Of a stretch of 64,000 nt of DNA, positions 10,608 to 22,873 are shown piece by piece (the stretch's first letter is position 1; each line of letters begins with the position of its first letter). Both the position numbers and the translations under genes were made by a program. This stretch comes from Climacium dendroides (lineage: Eukaryota > Streptophyta > Bryopsida > Hypnales > Climaciaceae), in assembly GCA_950106755.1 (NCBI GenBank), contig OX467091.1, positions 22,957,538 through 23,021,537 on the forward strand, in the 5' to 3' direction. The notes under the pieces are model-generated. The model had not been told where the DNA came from, made no database searches, and saw only the letters and a list, made by a program, of their open reading frames with translations.

Positions 10608-13600
10608 ATGAGTGCTTCACCACAAAAGCCCCTTGCCAGGTATTCTCCTGGAGCCATTTTGTGCTTTTGGTATCTCGATGAATGACTTTCTAGCAATTTG
10701 CAGGCATCCTTCCTGGCTTGTGTAGGAAGCCCTTTCTGGTGTTGAACTTGTCGTGGACCCGGGGGAGAGGTGACTTTAATCGCTATTTTGGTTGCCTTAG
10801 TGGTTCCCTGTTATCAAGGTTGCAAGGAAAGCCGTAGCCCTATCAGAGCCTTTTCGAACTTCCTGGAGTTGAAAATATGAATAATGTAGAGGTCGAAACT
10901 TTGTGGGATCAGATAGTGTGTCTCTAAGGCTTGAATCTGCTATTGGGGTGAAGTCAGCACTAAGCTGCCATTTGTTGTGTTTTCCTGGGATTTGTACGAG
11001 ATATCGGACAAGTGTTCTAGTTTGCAATTCAGTTTTTGTTCTGTTTGATTAATGAAGTCCAATACGGTAGCACTCTTTCCCAGTTATTGCTTACGCAGTC
11101 GTTCATTGAACCTAATCATAGCTGCCGAGTGAAGGAAAAAATGTTGTAGTCTGATTGAGGACATAGAGCTTGGATGGCTTCAGAGGGCAATCCGATTGCT
11201 GCAGATGGGCACGTCGTTTAGGGTTTTCATTTGTCAGAGCAGCAACGAACGTATGCCCAAAAAATTTCAACTGCGCAGTTTTCAGAGTTGAAGTTCCTGC
11301 CCTACTCTTTTTTCAATTCGTAGTGGCACCGAGTTTACTTAATTTACAACAGACTAGTCGTAAATGCAATGACACTGGTTTCAAATTGTGAGATTTTCTT
11401 TTCCCGTGTGTGGGCGGTGCAGCAACGTCACTTGTCGCTACTGGGCAACATCAGGGACTTGCTTTTTTGGTGACCAGTGCAACTTCGCTCACAATCCTGC
11501 TGATAGAGCTTCCTCAGGAAAGTCTGGTGGGTTCCATATCTACATCTTGGAAGCAATGTAGTCACAGTGCTACAAGGTGCTCGAACTATTACCAACACAG
11601 GGATATAGATGTTGGGCGAGTGTTAGTGGATCAATAGCTCCTAGGTTCAAATCAAGTAGGCTCAGAGTTTATCATTGTTGATCATCTTTGGTGCCATGTA
11701 TTGGCTGGGATCACTCCAGGTTTTATTGCTCAGAGATTTCTTTTGAGGATGCCTGATCACTTTAGAACTTTGCTTGGATGTTTGCAGCATGTGACAGGTT
11801 GTTCTTTTCTCAGTTTATTGCGTTGTACCTATGTTTTGGACTATGCAAAAAAAATTCCATCATAACTAAGCAGCTACTAAATGCTGTACTGGTAGAATGC
11901 TGGATCTTTACATTATGCTCGCTTCTAACTCTCATTGGTCTATGTGGGTGGGTGGGCTGTAGTACCGAAGCGTGAGAAAGCCTGCAAGGAGCTTCTTCTC
12001 ACCGGATACTGCAAGGTTTGGGACTACCCCTGTTTGCGGAATTTGGTTTGCAATAAAACAATTGACTTCTTCGAGATCACATTGTCAGACTGACTAGCCT
12101 GCTCATTGGTGATTATGTTTGGGTAATTAATCTTATACTTGGTGTTGTAGAACGAGAAAAATGGATGCGAGTACAACCATGAAATTCCAGTTGTAATTCG
12201 TGCTGGGTAAGATATTGTATTCTACTCCTATCAAGAGGTTCCATGCACCTGGAAATGAGCGAGTGCATTCTGTCCTTGAATCCAATTCTTGGACAGACGT
12301 ATCTGACCTGTTTGTTCAAACGCCGATGATCAACTTCCCTCGAAATCTTGCTTGATGCCTGAATTTCCATCCCGTGTCGGACAATTCTCTGAACTTTTTA
12401 CTTTCACTTCACTCCAATTCCTGTGTGATCTGTGGAATCCAGTAAGTGATTTTAGTTCTATTGAAGATCATGTCCCCTTAATCACATTATGGCTCCTAGA
12501 ATGAACTTACCATATAAGCTTACTTTGGTTGTTCTAATAGTACTACGATTTGACTTCTAAATGTGTTATACCATTAGGCGGAGTTATATGCACCAGAGGT
12601 GTACTGACGGCTAGTTTTCTGAACTGCTGCAGGCCTCCTTCTGCCTCCTCAAGCACCTCTACCATCGTGCCAGCCTCTGTGGTGTATTCATCTTGGCCTT
12701 CCACAGCATCAACTTCTCTTAGCCCTGGGACAGCTGGTAAAACTGTCCGAACGAAACTTATCGGCATTGCTATAAGATATGTGTAAAGAGTATCAAAAAC
12801 CTAGTATTCATTTAAAACTACCACCCTTAGATCATCGTGATTCTATGGATTGCATTGGTGGATGAGCTCGTTTCTATTGTGACACGATGTACGCATGGTA
12901 GATCGGAGACTGTCTATCAAACACGACTAGAGTTCGTATCTGAAAATGGCTTAGAATATTTGAATCTTTCGGTGCGAATCTTAAGAATGGTGTGATTTAT
13001 ATTCACCCTCTATGCAGCTGCAATCAGGAACAACAGGCTACCAGTGTCTGCTCCAGCATTTGTCCCGGCAGCTGTTGCAGCGGCTCAGAGGGCCTCTTTG
13101 AGCGCTTGGGGCGGTGTGACCCCTGGAAAGAGTATTGCGGTGACTTCACAAGCCACTTTCACAGCTAGTGCTTCAGTTTCGACTTCTCCAACACCAAATG
13201 ACGTGCCCCATGCATCCTCAGGTCAGAAATCTGTTGTTGATACCCAAACAAGCTCAGCATCTCTGGTCACAGAGGCCGACGGTTCTCCAAATTCAGACTC
13301 TGTCTCCACTGCCACTACACTTTCCTCTTCATTCAGCAATTCTTTGCTGAATGCACAGCCTTTCATTCCTTCTGGACATGGCGGAAGCTCGAATGGATCC
13401 ACACCTCCACCTATTCAAGGAGCAAGCATTGGTAGTGCCAATGCAGCCCCTTTTGTGCCATCAGGTGGGTCAGTGGCATCAGCGGTTAGTGCCGCCCCTT
13501 TTGTACCTAGATCAAGGCAGCACCTTCTGACTGGAGCAACAAGTGGCAGTATGGGTAGGGCCTTGCAACCGGCTAGTCAGTCCCTGATGGCATTAGGAGG

Positions 13601-16600
13601 TCAACCACAGCCTCAAATCAGGCAACAGTTGTCACCGCTTCAGCAGCAATTGCAACATCAAGCTGCTGCTCAAGCCCAGGTGCAAGCTCAGGCTCAAGCT
13701 CAAGCCCACATGCTTGCTGCTGCAGCTCGTAGCATGGGTGGAAATGTCCTCAGCAATAACCAGTACATGGGAATGGAGGTGCCCATGGTTATACCTTCTT
13801 TTCGATTGCCTGATGGCGATGATCCTGCACTTGGCATGACCGCTATGTCTCCTCCAAATCCAGCGTTCTTGACGAGGTAAGTGCCTGATTATTGATTGTG
13901 AAAAGACCTTTCCGTGACTTGATTTTTGTGAATGCTCTCGCTAGTTTTATCGATTAGCAAACTTTCAGTAATCAATGATAGAGACAGATATGACTTTACT
14001 ACTTGGTCATTAAGGGACATGACTACATGATATGGTCCGAAAGTTTCTATTGTGACCGAAATTTCTCTTCCTAGCGATGTTTACGAAACATGGTCTTGTT
14101 GGCCAGGGTTGGGGGTAGTGGGGGTCTCTCAGTACTCCCTGCTCCAGATGCCATGGCTAGTATGGGAATTGTTGGGGATGGAAGTGGAGTCTTACAAGTG
14201 GGTAGCAGTTCTTCTTTTTCTCACAATTATGGTGGGGGCCTTCCGTCTCCATCCTCTGTCAGGGCACAACTACAACAGCACATGCAAAATTTGCAATTGC
14301 AGCAGCAGCAGGTATTTGCTCATATTATTTAGGTTTTCTTTAGGCTGCTCAATAGTTGTCTGCCTAATCAATCACGTGCTTAATATCTTATCTGTTTTAT
14401 ACTGAAATACATGCGTATCATGTTTACGTAGTGGACCTTTTGTGACTTTTGGATTTTGTCTTTAGGCTCAGCATCAGGCTTTTTCTGGCCAGTCATCGCC
14501 TTATACGCTGCGTCCACCTCAGAGAACTCAAACTCCTGAAAAGCAGCAGCAACAAATGCTGAGTTCACAATCTGAGGTACTTGCGCTTTTTCTTTTTGCG
14601 GTGAAATTCGATTGGTAATTTTTGATTGATTCTTGCTTGACCTCAATCATTTTCAGATATATCTCACTCTTGACCCACCTGGCCTCCGATTGACTGCAGC
14701 AACAATCCCAATCACCACCATACACAATTCGACATGCTCAAAGTTTAGGCGCTCAGACTCCTGAGAAGTCTCAACTTCTGGGTTTAGAGCCGAGTGGCTC
14801 TTTGCCGTCGTCGTTAACGCTTTCAAATGACAAACAAGGGCAAGAACACCTGCTTCTTTCCCCGGAAAGACGTGAGTCTGATCAGCTCTCTGTGCAATCC
14901 AACGAACCCAGTGGTCCTCCGCAGTCACCTCAGCTGGCTCAAAGTCCACAGCAGCAACCAACTGCTGTGTCTCAGTCATCTCTCAAACAACATCATCAGC
15001 ACCAGCAGGTACACTTAAGTATACCGAATTTTATTCTTTTCTTGAAGGGCAATAGAGTAGGCTATTTAGGACGACTTTAGTCACACGGGGGCCTTGCCCG
15101 TCTAGGAGAAGCCCGGTTCCTCTAGTTGATAATTGTGCAATTGGCATCATCTTTCTAATTTCAAATTGTGATCGTGTCATAAATATTAATTCTAGCTCGA
15201 CCAGGCACAAATGCAGCAGCAGATGCACCTACAGGCACTTCAGCAACAGCAAATGCGGCAAAGAATGCAACAGCAGCAGCAACAGCAGCAGCAGTCGCAA
15301 CACTTTCAGCAGCAACACTCTCAGGTCTTCAATTCAGACTTTCCGTGTTCAAGGTTGATAAATTGTAACTCATTTTATGATAGTTCTTCTATTTGAGGGA
15401 TGCCTTCTTGACCCGTCGAGAAAGTAGTTGCTATTACTGTTGACTGGAGGTTCCTTCTCTGGTTTCCTTCTCTTGCTTAATTGGGGTCCTAAGCAGATAA
15501 AAACTGGCTTGAGAAACCTCAATGATCAACATTTGTCAATTTTATGACACACACACTAGCTATAGAACCTTATGGAAGCCTATGTGTTTCTCATTTTGAG
15601 GCAGTTGTGTGCAGGGACAACGAACTCTTTCTGGTACTGGATTAAGCCAGCCAAGACTGCCATCTATGAGGTCACCGTCTCCAGTTTCTGGGGTATCTCC
15701 AGTTGCAGCTGCAACACATGGAGGAGCGACTTATTTCTTAGGTCCCGGTCAAGGCATCAGCAGTTTGTCTCATGCATTTGGCTCTCCTGGTGGGCGCAAT
15801 GAATCACGTTCTGTGAGGGGCCAGCTCCCAGCTGGCACTGTACCCTTTGGGTCACGGTTCATTCCGGATCATCTACGTGAGGAGCTCCGACGTCGTCACT
15901 CCTTGATTCATGCCCAGGTACTATATCTCCAAACTTCGGTTTATTAATGCTCATTCCACAAGCGTATAGCGCCCTCTGGACTACTCATGCTTTGGGAAGC
16001 CTTCAAGTGTTACCTCATGGTCGAATTCGCATACATTTTTGCATTGACCCCTGAAGGATCAAGATGCCCAAATTGGACTTCATTTTAGTCGGCAATTATG
16101 ATTAGATCATATAGGGGCTTCTTTTGTCCAGTTCTATTTATGTTTTCGCCAACACATGCAATGTTCTTCGCTAATTGAGGTGATATAAAGTGTAGTTTTC
16201 ACAGTACGATCAATTCAATAATATTTACTGTATTAATCCTTGGTTCCGTAGGGTTTAAAACCCGATACGTCCTTCATGCTTGTTCAGCAGTTTGCTGTGC
16301 AAGGAATAGGTGCAGGTTTATTGATAAACCTGCCCTATATTGTGTGCCTCTGTAATAAGTTGTACTATTGTAGTTGCGGTTGTCTGAGGAAAGAGTCGGT
16401 ATTATATTTGATTGTAGAGGTGGAATAATGCTGATGCATTGTTGAGTTGGCAGCTGGACCCTGAGCAAGATTTGGTTGATCTACCGGAGATGGTGCAACG
16501 GTTCCATTCTCTGTTTCCCCTGGAGGATGTAATTCGAGAGGATGAAATTCCAAGCACCTCATTTGGTGTGAGGTCGATGATCTTCAAAGGGATCTCTTCT

Positions 16601-19600
16601 TCAGATGGTCAAGCATACGCCATTCGACGGATCGATAGTCGCCAGGTAATTACATCTCTCTGAAAGTATTGATTTCAGGCTGATGAGTTTTATGCAGGCC
16701 TTTTGAGTTACATTGTTGAATGCTGCTGCTACATACTCGTTTTATTAGGCTTATCATCCTGCATACCGGTAATAAGCTTGCTCACATCAGATGTCGATGA
16801 ACTGCTTTATGATGTGCACTGCTATTCATGTATAGCTTGCAAATGCAGTTGCCGTGTCTACGTGCATCAATAGAAAACCACCTCCTGCATTTCAATTGGC
16901 GGGTTTTATTTTAGAAAATGGCTTAAAATGGTGTTGCATTTGACAGGGTTTAACCTGTTAACGCCCGAATCCTTTGGGGGATTTTCGCACACTTTTCCTT
17001 ATATCTTTGCGCAAAAGTATATTGTATACCTCAATGTCATCAAACTGTTATAAAAGGAAGGCTGTCTTAAAGATTCAAGTATTACGTTGGATGAATTTGG
17101 AAAAAACCGTTGCCCTGAAGCACTCTGTTCATCGTCCAGGATATGGACTTCGGAGCGCTTAGGGCTTTAGGTGGCTAGGTTGTTTTGAATACCTCTTGTG
17201 TGGGTGGCTTCTACTAGTGGTGGCTGAGGCTGTTCTGGAAATATTCGGAATCTGTATAACTATCGAGGTTATTGGATCGTTTTGTCGGTCCTTCCAGTGA
17301 GAATCTTTTCTTGCTTCTATGACATACACAGTTTCAGTTGTGCGCATTGTGCAGGTAATACCCACGGCCGAGCTGGCTACGACAGCTGTTGAAGCTGTGG
17401 AGCGTTGGGCACCTTTTGCTCGGCATCCGCACATTGTTGCCATCCGAGAGTCCTTTGTAAGTCGGGAAGTGGAGGATACGGCAGCTTTGTTCTTTGTGCA
17501 TGACTATTATCCTGCTGCTTTCACCCTTCAAGCAATGCATTTGCAACAGGAGCAAGCAAGCGGAGTTGTACATTTAACGGTAGGTCACATTTCATGCAGA
17601 AGTAATCCTGTATTGAGAATGCCCCTAGTTTATACTGGAGGTTTTTATGCTTTTTTTAATGGTCGAAGTTTGAATCGTGCTCTCCCTGTTTCCTTGTATA
17701 TCATCTCGGTGCCCTGTTCAAGTATATACTGCCGCTGGACTTGGTTGCAGGCGAACGAAGAACAGCTTTGGAGCTACATGGTGCAATTGGCAACTGTTCT
17801 TCGGACTGTGCATGGTGCTGGTCTATACTTCCGTCCAGGGGGGTTACATCCATCGAAAGTCATTTTGACTAGTAAAGGCCGAATTCGCGTTTCTAGTGTT
17901 GGTATCCTGGATGTTCTCCACGGTGACCCAGCGGATGATCCTCGGATTTTCCAAGTAAGTCTTTGCTGATGGACTTGGATACTTTTATACCCCAAGTGCC
18001 GGAACTTAAAAATTTAAAGTTCGTTCTGGAAGCTAATTGTCGGTTACATGAACTTCCAAAACTTTTTCTATCGTTCAAAATTGTAGACGGTGATTTCCTC
18101 TTTCTGTTGGTTCATTTTGTTGCAGATATATTTAGCTTAAGTTTAGTAGACACTCTTGGATGTATTTTTCTCAAATTACTTGCAGATCCAGGCACTTTTC
18201 TCAATTTGATTAGAGAATTTCTGCTTTTGGACATTGCAGAGAGAAGACTTGGCAGGGTGTGGGCGTTTAATACTTGCCCTTGCATGTGGTTCAACCGCAA
18301 ATGCGTCATTGGAGTTCATGGGGTCTCATTATTCGTCTGACCTAGTTCGAATCACCCAGGCTTTGTTGGCCTCGTCTCCTGAGAAGGCAGAGGGAGGGGG
18401 TATCAGCAGTATTCGGCAACTGCACAATGTTCTAGCAGACCGCATGTTCAGTGAGGTCTATGCTTCTTCCCATTTGATATCCCTTTATTCGTTCATATTG
18501 TCTTTTCGTGGGAAGAATTCACTGTATCCTGAACGTAATATCTAAGTTTTATATTTAGTAGTCAGGTGAACTGTAGTTAGGATAATAGGAAGTATATGGC
18601 TTGTTCTTGCCCATGTTTAGGATAAGATATTGATGAATGTCCAAACAGACTGTTCACTTGGTTGCTCGATGTGTGCAGATCGAGAATGTTCATATGCAGA
18701 ATGACGAAATCATAAATGAATTGAGCAAAGAGACAGAGAACGGGCGTCTCTTGCGCATTCTTGTGAAATTGGGGATGATGAATGAGAGGCCTGAGAATGA
18801 CATGGATCCAGGGTGGTCAGAAACTGGTGACCGCTATTTGCTCAAGTTGTTCAGGGACTTCGTCTTTCACCAGGTTTACCCCTGACTTGGCTGTTTGCTC
18901 CCTAATCTTTGAGAAAAGGATCTTGCATATTACAGGGATTTCAGCAATATTAGACTGTTCTAAGAACTCTTGGACAGTGTGAACACCTTTATATGATCAC
19001 TGACCATAGGAAATATGGGGACGATTCTCTGCATGATGTTGTCTAAAGGTTCCTGAAATGGTCCAAGTTTAGAAAAATACCTGTTCTATACGGATGGCAA
19101 TGTTATCGAACGTCAATTTTAAAGGTATTGACTCCTTCACGCCACTTGAATTTGATTAGCCCTGTATATCTGGTTGCAGACGTCAGAGGAAGGGACACCA
19201 GTCATTGATTGGGGCCATGTTATCGAATGTCTTAACAAGGTACAGAATCTTCTATCATTGAGTTCTGATTCAATCTTCTTGTCCTTCCATCACACAAATA
19301 AATCTAGTGACCTTCGATTCCTGCCTTCGAATTATTCCTTAATGTGACTGAAATTAAATACTCCGTATCGTTATTCTTTCTAAGAGAACACAATCCACAT
19401 CCAGGCTTTATTAAGCATTCTCGTTCGTAAATGGGTTTATAGAAAAAATTAGATTGTTTCAGGGATTTTAACCCTGAAAGAACGGGCCTATGACCACAGA
19501 TTTTCACTTCAAAATCCTTTTATTTTGTATGTATTCATTTTTAACTATTTATGATTGAAATTTTGTATTGTTATTTTCCAGAGATGAATTCACATGCCGT

Positions 19601-21124
19601 TTACAAGTCAATAAATTCCAAATTTTTTCTGATAGTTTGAAGTTATTTTGAATTATTTTTAGGGAAACCTAAAGGAAATGCATATCAAATACGAAATATT
19701 GTCAAGAAGTCTGAAATTCTCCACAAATGTATATAGTAGTAGTTTAGAATATCGTGGAGTTTAAAAATATTTCTTTAATTAGAAGATCAATTCAGTGCGG
19801 TATTAGGCCTAAAGTTCAAATTTCAATCAAATATTAATTTTCAGATATTTTTCAAATTTTCAAGTTGGAGTAGAAACTACACTTCATTGACTTCATTTCA
19901 TTAGTTGGACTCAAACTCTAAAAACATCATTTTCAATGCTCAAATTCACATCACGAGCTAGGACCTAGAAGATGTCAAAATACACTACATGGTGATCCCT
20001 AGATCAAGCATGTATGTAAAAAAGTCAAATATACAACCAGTGAGGTAATATTCAATACCCTTCTCGAAAAATATGTTCAAGCGCCTCCCACAAAAATGCG
20101 TTTTTTCCTAATCCAGTGTTAGGCCCTCACAAAGTCATCCATCATCCGATAATCGGCCGCTGCAGCGTTACAGGGTTTAGGGTATACCGGTATATCATAA
20201 AGGGTTAAATTCTCTTTATGATGCTGTCTTCATAAAACTTCCTGAAAGAATGTAATTTTATTGATAACATGATAACACTGTTAAAAGTCCTTCTCTCCTC
20301 TCTTGTATAGCTCGGATTGTCAACTGTGGGTTCCTGTGATCATATTTGTGTTGTTCATATGCACAGTTGGATGCCGGAGTTCCGGAGAAGATCATTCTAT
20401 TGAGTCGTGATGAGCGGTCAATGCTCATAGCCTCGTATGCTGACTTGAAGCGGTGCCTTGAAAGTGTCTACCAAGAACTTCTTGTCAGGGTATGTTTGTA
20501 CCTTATCTGAAATCCTTTTCAGCCCCCTTCTTCAGTCTTCTCGCTGCTCCATACATTCTCAGTGTAATTTTCTCTTTTTTGAACTAATGACTCCATAACC
20601 TTCAAGTCTTTTTATTTGCTGCATGGAAGAGAGTTTGAAGTTCTCCGGTTAGGGAGAGGAAGACTATTCGCTTCACGTTAACACATGTAGTACTGTGCTT
20701 TCATTGGGAAACTTTTACAGAGACTCTGGGTGGATCACTTTGGGTACTACAGGAACCAAACTCCCTTGAGATCAAATTTTTTTCACTCAATGGGAGGATG
20801 TAGACATACTATTGAAGGGATATTATACCACCTTATTTCAATTCAAAGATCTGTGACCTTAGACGTTTAGCCAAGTCCTGCTTACATTGCAAATTGAAGG
20901 CCAACTGAGTGTACTGGGAGAGATTAGTTGCATTTGGTAACAGGGGTCAGTCTGTAGGAGACGGGATCAGGTCACTAAACGTTTTACTGTCCTCTCTACC
21001 TTGATACTCACTGGCTTGGTATTACATGTTTACTGTTGGATTGCAGGCATCCGGAGACAAAGCCAGGCAAGCACTGCCGCAGAGCATGCTAATGCAATCA
21101 CCAGGGCGCCTGGCCCAGAGGTAG
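10608..21124 (+). CDS. PAN3: PAN3, regulatory subunit of the PAN2-PAN3 poly(A) nuclease, 1197 aa
   Basis: PAN3 binds poly(A) RNA and poly(A)-binding protein and recruits the PAN2 nuclease, which shortens mRNA tails in the cytoplasm. Nineteen exons join in phase: 10608-10639, 11423-11526, 11963-12015, 12151-12206, 12633-12736, 13018-13876, 14107-14311, 14466-14576, 14700-15008, 15196-15324, 15615-15917, 16418-16645, 17355-17579, 17751-17954, 18240-18455, 18679-18873, 19180-19239, 20367-20489, 21047-21124. Residues 15-34 are a CCCH finger (C-x8-C-x5-C-x3-H) and 53-73 look like a second (C-x8-C-x6-C-x3-H). Residues 117-400 are Ser/Ala-rich with PAM2-like AxPFxP motifs. Residues 440-650 are Gln-rich. 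The HSLFPLE block, the degenerate kinase fold (655-1046) and the C-terminal knob with [15 protein letters not shown] (near 1092) match animal PAN3. Longer than human PAN3 (about 890 aa) because of the low-complexity middle. The start was chosen because AG|GTATTC after ten codons gives the right phase. Confidence 0.93.
11423..12206 (+). other. PAN3 exons encoding two CCCH zinc fingers
   Basis: Exon 2 carries Cys15, Cys24, Cys30 and His34 of a canonical finger. Exons 3 and 4 carry Cys53, Cys62, Cys69 and His73 of a second one, with the intron falling between the second and third cysteines. Phase is unbroken (carry 1, then 0, then 2). Skipping exons 3 and 4 would put the downstream Ser-rich exon in the wrong frame, which supports their inclusion. 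Animal and fungal PAN3 proteins have one N-terminal finger. Confidence 0.8.
19467..20209. repeat. AT-rich insertion inside a PAN3 intron
   Basis: The intron between the exons ending at 19239 and starting at 20367 is the longest in the 3' half of the gene. It contains about 740 bp with the composition of the intergenic repeats. The insert begins TTTTAACCCTGAAAG followed by AACGGGCCTATGACC, which matches the end of R1 read on the minus strand (TGAACCCTTAAAGG then ACGGGCCTGTGACC at 39745). It closes with ATAAAGGGTTAAA near 20197-20209. A mobile-element insertion is the simplest reading. Its exact borders are uncertain. Confidence 0.5.
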
Positions 21125-21829
21125 CAGGCAACTTGAGGCTTTCATTCCAGTTGATGGGAGAGTCCGCAGTTGTGGCTTTGGTCTCTTGAGGAATATCGCT
21201 CGGCAAAGTCCGCTAGAGAGATATTGTATGAATTTGCACCCGCAGAAAGTTAGTGCTTGAGTTGACGTTGCAGAATGTTTCATTGGTCAAGTTGTAAATT
21301 TTTTATTGTAATGTAATTGGTGTTGAGTTTTCAGTGAGTTCTTGCGGTTCTCTGGTCAACTTTGACTGTAACACCTCTCAAACGAATCATTTTTGGTTCT
21401 GATATAAACTTAGAAAAAAATGAAGCTTACAAGTTATCTTTGTACTTCATTTCAAATCTTTGAAAAAATCCAACAATGTAATGAGTTATTACAATTATTG
21501 CAATTGAAAGCTCCTGGTTTTTAAGTTTGAATAGCACAATAGGGCTATCCTAAAAGTCTTGAAAATCATTTTCTCTTGGGTCTTTAGTTTGCTTCTAATC
21601 CTAAATTGCATTTGAATTTTTAATCAATTTGTATTTCTTTTGGAATAGCAAGGCATGATTGCATGCAATCTTATCACATTGACTTCTCTTCTTCCTAAAT
21701 AGATTCTTCCTAAATAGAGATGAAGTATTTTCCTTGCGAATAGAGAGGATAAAAAAATTGCCATAACTAGAGGTATAGGGGTATGAAATTTTGGTTGATC
21801 TTTTCTTTTTCTAAGGTGGAAGCAGTAGA

Positions 21830-21890
21830 GAAGCCAATGTGAAGCCAATGTAAAGCCAATGTGAAGCCAATGTTGTGAAGCCAATGTGAT
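21830..21890. repeat. Short tandem repeat, GAAGCCAATGT
   Basis: Five copies of an 11-12-bp unit GAAGCCAATGT(G) stand head to tail, one with an inserted TTGT. A second small duplication, ATTCTTCCTAAATAG twice, lies at about 21700-21717. The open frame on the minus strand is a by-product. Confidence 0.8.
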
Positions 21891-21954
21891 TAGTCCAATT
21901 GTAATTAGATTAGAAGCAAATTGAAGACTAGAGAGAAGATGACTTTCAAGTTCT

Positions 21955-22570
21955 TTAGGTGATAATTTTAACTTTCACCAATTGTAAACATATTCATGAA
22001 TTATTTGATGGAAAAGAATTTCATATAGTAAATTAATAAATCTATTTTAAAATGTTATAACTAGTCCATAGATTATATCCATACTAATAAATCTATTTTT
22101 ACTCTAACAAATAGTTTTCAATCAAATTTGAAATAGAGAATTGAAATTTCCTTCTATATTGATTATCAATTGAATATCTCTAATTTTACATGATTTTTTT
22201 TCTAAGTTCAAAGTGTTAAACTTAATTATAGAAGATTTTTGTTTTACTTTTGTATTCAAGTCATTTTTGATAAGTTATTTTATCAATTGGAAAAGTTACT
22301 TTTGAGGTCAATCGCATGTGTATCCTTTAAGAATATTTGTAAAGAAAAGTTTTGGAAATCTATTCCATATAAATTTAAGAGAATTAACACAAGAATCCAT
22401 AAACAATTAAATGGATGAAAACACCAAGGTTGCTTGTGCCTAGAACATGTTTGCATTTATCTATTGTTCAAAATTTCAATGCCTAGTCGTCAAGGGATTA
22501 AAGCAATTACACCTAAAATATTCAAGAATGAACTCAATGGCACCATGAGGATGCAAGAGTGAATGATAAA
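21955..22570 (+). repeat. Dispersed repeat R3, copy 1
   Basis: This aligns with 31880-32560. Shared blocks are CATAGATTATATCCATA or CATAAATCATATCCATA, TATTCAAGTCATTT, AAAGAAAAGT.TTG.AAATC, ACAAGAATC or AGAAGAATC, and ATGTGTTTACGTTTATCCATTG or ATGTTTGCATTTATCTATTG. A third part-copy is at 42090-42640. No coding capacity is evident. Confidence 0.6.
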
Positions 22571-22873
22571 AAAAATTTGAAAAAAAATTTGAACATTGAC
22601 AAAGCAAGATGTAGATGCTTTTAATTTATTATGCTATTTTAAAGATACATTATAAAAATAATTACTACTTTTTTTACTTTTTACAATTTTCCTTTTACTT
22701 TACACAACTTTTATTTTAGGGAAATGACAAAATATAATAATAAAGAACTATATATGCTAGCCATAAATATATTTGTTCCCTTTATTTGGTAATAGGACAT
22801 TAAATGTTGCAAAACAGTGACAAACAAATATAGAAATTGCAATATTAATTATTTGTGAGAGAATTTGTTAAAG

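Noticed and set aside
11163..11220. ATG at 11174 as the PAN3 start ([12 protein letters not shown]...)
   Set aside because: No donor after it gives the two-base carry required by the zinc-finger exon, and the frame ends in TAG within 15 codons. The ATG at 10608 with AG|GTATTC fits exactly.
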